A model generated the notes under the pieces. That model was not told where the DNA came from, did no database searches, and saw only the letters and a program-made list of their open reading frames with translations. 7,705 nucleotides of DNA from Kiritimatiellia bacterium (GTDB taxonomy: Bacteria; Verrucomicrobiota; Kiritimatiellia; RFP12; UBA1067): positions 1-7,705 of the forward strand of contig JAQVQN010000106.1 in NCBI GenBank assembly GCA_028701555.1, read 5' to 3'. Position 1 is the stretch's first letter, and each line of letters begins with the position of its first letter. The position numbers and the translations under genes are program-made. This document shows, piece by piece, positions 1-6,913 of the stretch.

Positions 1-1
1 G

Positions 2-1981
2 GCTGACAATACCCGCTTTGTGCGCACGCGGCCCGCCGCAGCCGGATTATGGTCGTTGACTTTCAAAACCCCGCCCGATGCCGAAGGCAGGCAGGAAGCG
101 GTAGAGCTGACCAACCGGTCGCAGCCGCGCACACGCAAATGCGCCACTTCGCGCCGCGGCCTCACCTTTGAATGGCAAGGGCTGGATCTGCCCGGCGAGG
201 CTGGCGCGGTCGACGTGCGCGCGGAAGTGCGCATCGCGCCCGGCGCCGGGGCGAGCGAATGGCGCATCACGGTCAAGAACCGCAGCCGCCGTTTCGGACT
301 TTGGGAGACCGACTATCCGCGGTTGACCGGCGTTGTCCCTCCCGGCCTCGCCGACGTGCTGCTGCCGCGCGGCAACTGGGGCGGATCGCTCATGCCCCGT
401 CACGCCGGACAATATGACGGCAGATATCCTTCGTTCGCCTGCCCGGTACAGCTTGCCGCCTTCAATCTGGGTGAGGCCGGACTCTATCTGGCAGCGCATG
501 ACGGGGATGCCAACGCCAAGCGTCTGGTGGTCACACGCGAGCAGGACTTCACCTTTAAAGCCCTCGCCGAGAACGCGGGCGTTCCCGGCGCGGCTGGCGC
601 TCCGGATTACCCGCTCGTGATCGCGGCATACAAGGGCGACTGGTGGCAGGCTGCTAAACGATACCGAGCATGGGCCTTGCGGCAGCCGTGGACCTCCAAA
701 GGACCGATACGCGAACGATCCGATTATCCGCGCCGCCTGACGGATCTGGGCTTCTGGATGCTGCTGAACGGCCACCCCGCGAGCGTGTCCGACGCCATGT
801 CCAAAACCGCTCTGCTCTACCCTGACATCCCGCTTGGCGTGCATTGGTACAATTGGCACGAGATACCATTCGACCACAGTTACCCGGAGTATTTTCCGGC
901 CAAACCCGGTGTTGCCGAGGCCGCCCGCGCCATGGAAGCCGCCGGGCAAACCGTAATGCCCTACATCAACGCGCGGCTGTGGGACCGCGACATCCCCAGT
1001 TTCACAGAGGCGCTCCCAGCAACATGCAAACAGCCGTCTGGCACGAATTATGTGGAGACCTACGGTTCCGGCCGCTATCTGGCGCCGATGTGCCCCGACA
1101 CGGAGTTGTGGCAGCAGCGGATATATGGCATCTGCGCCAGCCTGATTGATAAATACAACATGGGCGCCATCTATCTCGACCAGATCGGTTCCGCAGCCCC
1201 TGTATACTGCTTTGACCCGACACACGGACATCCGACCGGCGGCGGCAGCCATTGGGTGGACGGCTACCGCACGATGATGCGCTCCATCAAGGCCGCCGCC
1301 GTCAAGCGCAAGGTGGCACTGACCACCGAGGATTCGGCCGAGCCCTACATGGATAACATAGACGGCTGCCTGGCCTGGAATCCGCGCCATCAGGAGGATG
1401 TGCCGCTGTTGCCGGCCGTCTATTCCGGCTACACGATATACTTCACCAGTCCGCAATCAGCAAGTGATTCGCTCGACGCTTTCTGCGCCGCGCAGGCCCG
1501 GGATTTCCTGTGGGGCTGCCAGCTCGGCTGGAACGACCCGTGGATTCTGCAGGAACCGCACCGCGAAAAACAAGCGTTCCAATATGAGCTTTGCCGCTAC
1601 CGCCTCGCCGCCAAAGAGTTCATGGTGTTCGGAGAGCTGCTGGACGAGCTGCGCCCTGAACAGGCACCTGAACAGGCTGTGCATCTATGGCACCGCCATC
1701 AACCCCACAACGCCCGTCTGCCAATCGTGATGGGGACTCTCTGGCGCGACGCGGCAGGACGTCTTGCCGCTTTCGTTGTGAACACCAGCGGACACCCAAA
1801 AAGCTTTTCTTTCAAAGTGGAAACGGCAAGGTGGTCGAAGTGCCAGATCATGTGGCGCATATCTTTGCTCACAACCGAGGGGGAAGAATCTTTACGCGAG
1901 GGTCAATCAAACTCGCTAATCATGGGTGATCTCAAACCGCGCGAGATACGAGCCTTTATTTTCACGCCTGCCGCAGAATGA
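2..1981 (+). CDS. DUF6259 domain glycoside-hydrolase-like protein, 5' end outside window
   Basis: Probable carbohydrate-active enzyme of the uncharacterised DUF6259 family; no substrate can be assigned. The frame is open to the left edge and the residues before the first possible GTG (position 20) look like normal protein, so the true start is upstream. Numbering from that GTG (653 residues): a beta-rich N-terminal part (about 1-200), then a TIM-barrel-like region (about 235-510) with the family-like features HWYNWHEIPFDHSYPEYFP (275-293), YLDQIG (385-390), a Gly-rich GHPTGGGSHWVDGY (403-416) and TTEDSAEP (435-442), then a beta-sandwich tail ending in LKPREIRAFIF. Asp387 and Glu437 are candidate catalytic acids by position at barrel strand ends; this is inference. 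It ends in TGA, 10 bases from the stop of the convergent gene. Whether it has a signal peptide cannot be seen. Family call fairly secure, function not. Confidence 0.82.
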   Translation, partial: ADNTRFVRTRPAAAGLWSLTFKTPPDAEGRQEAVELTNRSQPRTRKCATSRRGLTFEWQGLDLPGEAGAVDVRAEVRIAPGAGASEWRITVKNRSRRFGLWETDYPRLTGVVPPGLADVLLPRGNWGGSLMPRHAGQYDGRYPSFACPVQLAAFNLGEAGLYLAAHDGDANAKRLVVTREQDFTFKALAENAGVPGAAGAPDYPLVIAAYKGDWWQAAKRYRAWALRQPWTSKGPIRERSDYPRRLTDLGFWMLLNGHPASVSDAMSKTALLYPDIPLGVHWYNWHEIPFDHSYPEYFPAKPGVAEAARAMEAAGQTVMPYINARLWDRDIPSFTEALPATCKQPSGTNYVETYGSGRYLAPMCPDTELWQQRIYGICASLIDKYNMGAIYLDQIGSAAPVYCFDPTHGHPTGGGSHWVDGYRTMMRSIKAAAVKRKVALTTEDSAEPYMDNIDGCLAWNPRHQEDVPLLPAVYSGYTIYFTSPQSASDSLDAFCAAQARDFLWGCQLGWNDPWILQEPHREKQAFQYELCRYRLAAKEFMVFGELLDELRPEQAPEQAVHLWHRHQPHNARLPIVMGTLWRDAAGRLAAFVVNTSGHPKSFSFKVETARWSKCQIMWRISLLTTEGEESLREGQSNSLIMGDLKPREIRAFIFTPAAE

Positions 1982-1991
1982 CTGCGCGTAT

Positions 1992-4900
1992 TTAATCGCG
2001 GTTGTCTTTTTCCGCTACCAGTGTACGGACAGAGGGATGTGTTGAAAGACGGTTGTATTCAAGTAGCGCCGGATAAAGTTCTGGTGGCACCTCTCCGCTA
2101 TCACGCTCGATCCGGCGGCTGATATGCACCACGGCGCGGCCATCGTCATTGATTTCAGAACGCACATCATAAGACAAGCTGCCCAGACCGTTCGGCAACT
2201 CCCAGTTCCTTGATTCAGGCACCAGTGCCAAACGGGTGTAGCCTGGCGGCAATAGTATGCGGCACTCCAGTGTGTCCGGCGTAGTGCCGCTAAGGAAAAG
2301 CGGATGCTCACGCTTGTCAGACCGCAAAGGAAACAAGGCACCCGCAACTTCCGGTATAGTTAGAGTCAACACTCCGGTATCGACCGCAGCGTATCTGCGC
2401 GCCGCAACAGTGTAAGACCTGTAAGGCGGATAAGATTCAGTCTCCGTCACCAGATCAGACACCGCTTGCGCTGATTTTGAGATGCCGTTGATCAGGTCAA
2501 GATAGTGCCTGCGGCGGTCTTCCGGCAGCATCTCCTGATATTGTTTACGGAATGGGCCGGCTCGTGTGCCCGCGAACCAGTTGGTGACTGTTATCCGCGC
2601 ATCGCCGCTTTCATCTAGGCATACAATCCATTCGCTTCTGTTGCTGTTTCGCATCTCGTCCGCGACACTAACCGTAAACTGCTTGCCGCGCAGCGTCAGC
2701 GCGGGTGCCCTGTCAAGTGCTGAAACACCCGGCTCGTCATACTGATCGCCGTCATTCAAATAATATGTCCGCCCCTTGTGATGCACGGCAACCAGCGGAA
2801 AACTGTAGAACTTCAACTGCGGGAGATCACGTTGCGGCTGCGAGAAAAATTCAAAAGAGGTTGTGTCACTAGATGCCAGAATTACCTCAGCTTCGAATCC
2901 TACCGCATCCAGCATCTCCGCCAACAACAGGGCGCGGTCTGCCGGGTGGCCGTATTGATCAGCGAGCGTGAGGTCCGGTGCGGAAAAAAGGTTTGCAGGC
3001 AAATCCAGAAACGGCGGCCCAGCCGGACGGATTGTACGTAAAACATCATCACGCACTATGCGCATACGCTTGAGCGGATCGCGAATACCCTTGACTAATT
3101 CCTTGGCGCGACGGCGCGCACTGGAGCTGTGCCTTGAAATCTCGCGCACAGCACGACGCAGCTCTGCGCTATGCTGCTTCCAGTCGCCAAAAGAGACATA
3201 AAGCGTCGGTTGGAAAAAATGCCACGGCGGCAAATACTCTTCCGAGCGCACAACTGGCTGCTCCATCATCCCCCACTCAAGCGTTATCGATGTCCTGTTA
3301 GTCACCGCAGAAAAACGAAGGTTATCAGCATTATAGACCTTGTAGGTCGGCTTTAGATCCTGGCTGAAGGTCAAACTGTAGCGTTCCAGCCGCACCGGCT
3401 CCAACCCGCCGAAAGCGCGAGAGTGCGAGTAAAAATATCCGTTCCTCTGACGGAAACACGTCACAGCCGTGATCACGCTGCCGATCTCGACGCCGGGCAG
3501 ATTAACCACCAAAGTTTTGGCAGGAGCGTACCGCGGTGCTGATCCAACCCACCCCGCGTCCATCAAGTTAATCTCCATGGGGGTAACGGCATGCACCGTC
3601 CCATTTGCGTTCGAGACTGTCGCGCTGACAATCTCTACATCCTGCCAGACCGGATTGAAATTGAATTTAAGCTCCGCGTGGTTCTTCTTGCCCGCGTAGG
3701 TCAGAACACGTTTGACTAAAAGGTTGGTAGTGACCCACTCCCTGTCTGAAGCAAGGTGGGTAACAGTCTCTTTACGCAACACCTCGATGTCATGCGCAAA
3801 TGCCTCTTTTGCCAAAAACAAGGGTTTTTGACGGCTGGCCACCTCGATCTCAGCCAGCGAGCGTTTCAAATCCAAATATTGCGGAGGGGAAAATTCCGGA
3901 GAATTAATCAAGTAGCTCATAGTGCCGTCGAGAACATCGCCTGTCACGGTTTGTGACATACTGAACTGCACACCTGAACGGTCGATAGAAATCGTTTGCG
4001 GCAAAACATGCGCCTCACCCAACGCCGCGCTGATGTTCAATTTGACGCTTTCTTCGATCCCGCAGGTAATGCCTGTGTCCAGAGTATAACGGCGCTCGTG
4101 CAGGCCGGTCTGCCTGATCACGAAATTCGCATATCCTAGCACCAAGCCCAGCCACGGCACCGTAGCCTGATCCAAAACGTTTCCTCGCACAGGATAATCG
4201 GGAACGCGTATGGTCAAAGCCACCACCAGCGGCTCTTCCGTGTTTTGGAGATCAGCGGGATCAATCTGGCATTCCAAAATCTCCGCGCCAGCCAGGCTAC
4301 CTTTGACCGCCCTCTCAAAAAAACGGCGGCGCTGCTCGGCGCGTTGGCGTACTAGATGCCCGCGGTAGGCATTGTCGTTGATACCTTCGAAAACAATCCG
4401 GGTTTTGAGCAGCAAGGCTCCGGTTTCATCCAGTGCGCCGTCCGAGACGATTCGCGCCAGATTGTTCTCAGCCGGATAAACTTCGGAAACCAGCAAAGTC
4501 TCGCCTTCAGGCCGCGCGACCAGATAACTGCGATTACACAGATAGGCAGGGAACAAATCGCGCGCGTTCTCATCCGTGGGGTCCATCAGCACATAACCGC
4601 CGCCCGGCTTATCAACCGCTGTAACCGCATGGTTGAAAAAGGGCAAAGGCACCTCCGGATCCATTTTGGCACCGGCATGGATCAGAACCGGATAGGCCGG
4701 TATGTCCGCGAGTTTCAGCATCGCCGCCAGCAGCACGGCCTTGTCACGGCAAACGCCATAGCGGTTGTTGAAGGTCAGGTCAACCGCGTGCGGCTCATAA
4801 CCCGGCGCGGTATCCTCGGGCGTGATCCCCATGTAGCGGATTTTCTGTGAGACAAACTTGAAAATACTGCGGATTTTGTCATCGCGTGTTGATGCGTCCT

Positions 4901-5783
4901 TCACCAACTCTTCAACCGTATGGAGCATCTCTGGTGTAGTCTTGGACATGGCGGGTTGGCAAAGCTCCCAATACCAACGGGAAACAGTTTGCCAATCCTC
5001 AATCGTGCTCGTGATCAGACGTTGAACCTGCGTGTGCAGCGGCGGCATATCCGGTTCGGGAAACATCTGAGGCACATCTGTGACCAACCAGCGGTGCAGT
5101 GTCCGCCCTTCCGGCTGTGGTTCCGAGGCGTAAATAAAGGTGTTTGTGATCTGATCGCGCATAATGATATGACGCAATGGCAATTCAGGTGGGGCGGAAA
5201 TAAGATATTCCAGCCTTGCGATCGGCTGGTCATACTCGAACACTGCATAATCCGACCAAGTGTCTGGCATGCGGGTCTTGGTAGTCAGGCGGCAAGTGAC
5301 CAAGCGGCATACATCGCCGATCTCGACGCCAGGGAAAGACAAGTTTAGCACCTTGTTGTTGGGATCATAAATGTTCGACCCCATCTGATCCGTATCGGTC
5401 ATTACCCGCGCATAGACATCTAGGTCTACGGAAACGACCTTGCCGTCCGGCTTGATAATCTCCGCCCTATATACAAAAGCAGTTCCGTAACTGGCGCTGA
5501 AACTGATCTGATATGAAGATGCCGCTCGGCGGCCTTTCTCGGTCAGCACCCGTGAAAACTCATCGTCCCACAGCACCGATGTGCCGTCCTTCTCGTAACG
5601 CTCCATCACACGGTTATCAACCAACACCCTGTCTGCGTCCGGAAAGCGCTCGCTAGTCACGTTTCGTGCCGCCAGCATTACCGCTTCGCGCTCAAGCATG
5701 AAGCCTTCAGGCGGCTCGATTGACAGCGTATATTGAAGCATTAAAAACGTTAAAGCCGCCAGCCGCCAGAAATAATTACGCAT
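1992..5783 (-). CDS. Exported tandem DUF3857/transglutaminase-like protein (two modules, second inactive)
   Basis: Protein of 1263 residues, about twice the length usual for DUF3857-transglutaminase proteins, whose cellular role is poorly known. Start: an in-frame GTG lies at 5792, but the ATG at 5783 is preferred because AGGTGG (5789-5794) sits 5 bases before it and overlaps the GTG. Residues 1-21 look like a signal peptide (Arg2, Arg7, then a hydrophobic LAALTFLMLQYTL), implying export. Module 1: DUF3857 about 55-240 (PGVEIG at 151-156), transglutaminase core about 290-405 with YGVCRDKA (Cys345), FNHAV (His385) and LMDPTDE (Asp401), then a DUF3858-like beta region about 440-640. Module 2 repeats the order: DUF3857 about 675-840 (PGVEIG 764-769), transglutaminase-like about 895-1020, C-terminal beta region about 1050-1250. 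In module 2 Cys is replaced by Pro947 and His by Phe995; only Asp1011 remains. Module 1 may be a peptidase or transglutaminase; module 2 is probably structural or binding. It is the last gene of the minus-strand block. Confidence 0.88.
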   Translation of the reverse strand: MRNYFWRLAALTFLMLQYTLSIEPPEGFMLEREAVMLAARNVTSERFPDADRVLVDNRVMERYEKDGTSVLWDDEFSRVLTEKGRRAASSYQISFSASYGTAFVYRAEIIKPDGKVVSVDLDVYARVMTDTDQMGSNIYDPNNKVLNLSFPGVEIGDVCRLVTCRLTTKTRMPDTWSDYAVFEYDQPIARLEYLISAPPELPLRHIIMRDQITNTFIYASEPQPEGRTLHRWLVTDVPQMFPEPDMPPLHTQVQRLITSTIEDWQTVSRWYWELCQPAMSKTTPEMLHTVEELVKDASTRDDKIRSIFKFVSQKIRYMGITPEDTAPGYEPHAVDLTFNNRYGVCRDKAVLLAAMLKLADIPAYPVLIHAGAKMDPEVPLPFFNHAVTAVDKPGGGYVLMDPTDENARDLFPAYLCNRSYLVARPEGETLLVSEVYPAENNLARIVSDGALDETGALLLKTRIVFEGINDNAYRGHLVRQRAEQRRRFFERAVKGSLAGAEILECQIDPADLQNTEEPLVVALTIRVPDYPVRGNVLDQATVPWLGLVLGYANFVIRQTGLHERRYTLDTGITCGIEESVKLNISAALGEAHVLPQTISIDRSGVQFSMSQTVTGDVLDGTMSYLINSPEFSPPQYLDLKRSLAEIEVASRQKPLFLAKEAFAHDIEVLRKETVTHLASDREWVTTNLLVKRVLTYAGKKNHAELKFNFNPVWQDVEIVSATVSNANGTVHAVTPMEINLMDAGWVGSAPRYAPAKTLVVNLPGVEIGSVITAVTCFRQRNGYFYSHSRAFGGLEPVRLERYSLTFSQDLKPTYKVYNADNLRFSAVTNRTSITLEWGMMEQPVVRSEEYLPPWHFFQPTLYVSFGDWKQHSAELRRAVREISRHSSSARRRAKELVKGIRDPLKRMRIVRDDVLRTIRPAGPPFLDLPANLFSAPDLTLADQYGHPADRALLLAEMLDAVGFEAEVILASSDTTSFEFFSQPQRDLPQLKFYSFPLVAVHHKGRTYYLNDGDQYDEPGVSALDRAPALTLRGKQFTVSVADEMRNSNRSEWIVCLDESGDARITVTNWFAGTRAGPFRKQYQEMLPEDRRRHYLDLINGISKSAQAVSDLVTETESYPPYRSYTVAARRYAAVDTGVLTLTIPEVAGALFPLRSDKREHPLFLSGTTPDTLECRILLPPGYTRLALVPESRNWELPNGLGSLSYDVRSEINDDGRAVVHISRRIERDSGEVPPELYPALLEYNRLSTHPSVRTLVAEKDNRD

Positions 5784-5788
5784 TACAA

Positions 5789-5794
5789 CCACCT
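5789..5794 (-). promoter_or_regulatory. Shine-Dalgarno site of the DUF3857 gene
   Basis: AGGTGG on the minus strand, 5 bases upstream of the ATG at 5783. It overlaps the alternative GTG start at 5792, which makes the ATG the better start and shortens the protein by three residues. Confidence 0.6.
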
Positions 5795-5849
5795 ATTATT
5801 AGCAGTGGAGCAGCCGGGTGTTCGCACTACATGTTACGTCATCAGCCGA

Positions 5850-6872
5850 TCACAAGACCGGTGTTAGCAGCCGGTTAAGATACAGCGATCCTACCGCACG
5901 CACATCAAGGCCGTGCCCGGCGCGGTAGGAGACCACACGGCCTACGAACCGGCCTGTGTCGATCAAAGCCAAAGCCGCCAGCAGATCCAGTGCAGCCCTG
6001 TGCCATACCGGCTCCAGAGCCTTTTCCCCCTGCACCATTCTGGGCTCTCCGTAAAACTTATTTCGTCCGTGAATCAGGATGTTGTCCGGCGTGTACCCGA
6101 GATTGCGCATGTCCGCGAAAAGAAACCCGACCGTCCTGACCGTCATCATCTGGGCGTAGGAGGCATTGGTGCGCGCAAAAGCCCCTTGCCGGAAAAGCCG
6201 GGGAGTCAGGTCGAACACGATGCGTTGTTTACCGATGATCGAATCAAAATCGATCGCCACATCCATCCGTAGCTTCTTCTCGCCATTCTCCGGCGGCATG
6301 AAGATCAGGAAATCTCCACGCCCTCCACCGAACGTGACCGGTTCTTTTACCGTAACATAACGCGCTGGCTCGTCAAGTTCGACAATGCCGCACTGCTCAA
6401 CAGCCTCGACAAGATCCATGCTGCTGCGGTCGAAAAGCGGCGGATCGCCGGCGTTTGTGCCGATGACCACATCATCAATACCCATGCCCAGACGCAGCGC
6501 GATAACATGCTCTACCATACGCAGATAGTTATGCGGATTGCCGCTGCGCAACACAATATTGCGCGCTGAAGTCCACACGTTGCGGATCGTCACATGCGTC
6601 CGCAACTGCTCCGGCAGATCGGTGCGTTCGATCCACCAACCATAGTCCTCCGAAGGAGCGAAGTTAAGTGTGCGTTTGAACCTCCGGTAAAATGTGCCTG
6701 GACCGGTCACCGAGCGCTCGCCGCCCAAGGTTGTGCGTTTATGGGAAAAACCGGTCTCGCCCTCACAGAGCTCTACCGCATCTACCTCTTGAGCATGAAA
6801 TCGCTCATTAGCCTGACGCACGGCTTGCGCGTCACCCAACATGATCCGTCCGAGCGGATAAGAAAAATCCAT
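5850..6872 (-). CDS. lpxC: LpxC-family UDP-3-O-acyl-N-acetylglucosamine deacetylase homologue, divergent active site
   Basis: Protein of 340 residues. LpxC is the zinc hydrolase that performs the first committed step of lipid A synthesis, removing acetate from UDP-3-O-acyl-GlcNAc in the cytoplasm. The LpxC pattern is visible along the length: the N-terminal start of the fold (RTTLGGERSVTGPG, 46-59), VEHVIALRLGMGIDDVVI (120-137) matching the VEH...GLGIDN zinc motif with Glu121 and His122, DFDSIIGKQRIVFDL (208-222), VRTVGF (245-250) in place of ARTFGF, HRAALD (291-296) at the second zinc motif, and YRAGHGL (316-322) with the catalytic His320. Departures: the motif is usually HKxxD with the Asp four residues after His but here is five after, and the following Asp (246 in E. 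coli LpxC) is Ala. About 45 residues precede the usual LpxC start. ATG chosen at 6872 with GAGGAA upstream; Met11 is an alternative. It lies 41 bases after the Mur ligase stop. Family call good; whether it is the active lipid A enzyme or a paralogue is uncertain. Confidence 0.78.
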   Translation of the reverse strand: MDFSYPLGRIMLGDAQAVRQANERFHAQEVDAVELCEGETGFSHKRTTLGGERSVTGPGTFYRRFKRTLNFAPSEDYGWWIERTDLPEQLRTHVTIRNVWTSARNIVLRSGNPHNYLRMVEHVIALRLGMGIDDVVIGTNAGDPPLFDRSSMDLVEAVEQCGIVELDEPARYVTVKEPVTFGGGRGDFLIFMPPENGEKKLRMDVAIDFDSIIGKQRIVFDLTPRLFRQGAFARTNASYAQMMTVRTVGFLFADMRNLGYTPDNILIHGRNKFYGEPRMVQGEKALEPVWHRAALDLLAALALIDTGRFVGRVVSYRAGHGLDVRAVGSLYLNRLLTPVL

Positions 6873-6883
6873 AGTATTGTAGG

Positions 6884-6890
6884 TTCCTCG
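6884..6890 (-). promoter_or_regulatory. Probable Shine-Dalgarno site of the LpxC homologue
   Basis: CGAGGAA on the minus strand, 11 bases before the ATG at 6872. The spacing is slightly long, but it is the best purine-rich match in the 41-base gap and supports that start over the internal ATG at 6842. Confidence 0.4.
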
Positions 6891-6913
6891 CGGATTGCCC
6901 GCATCAACGCCTC

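Noticed and set aside
47..1456. 469-codon open frame on the minus strand opposite the DUF6259 gene
   Set aside because: Its residues show no family pattern, and it lies entirely antisense to a gene with clear domain motifs. Long antisense frames are common in GC-rich coding DNA.
1972..1986. Short inverted repeat CGCAG-AATGA-CTGCG as a bidirectional terminator between the convergent genes
   Set aside because: The stem is only five pairs, overlaps the TGA stop of the DUF6259 gene, and lacks a T run. It is too weak to call a terminator.
4356..4850. 164-codon open frame on the plus strand inside the DUF3857 gene
   Set aside because: Antisense to the active-site region of the transglutaminase core (Cys345, His385, Asp401), with no recognisable domain or ribosome binding site of note.
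5784..5849. Possible promoter in the gap between the LpxC homologue and the DUF3857 gene
   Set aside because: TAATAA-like bases occur close to the start codon, but no matching -35 element at proper spacing is visible. Co-transcription is the simpler reading.
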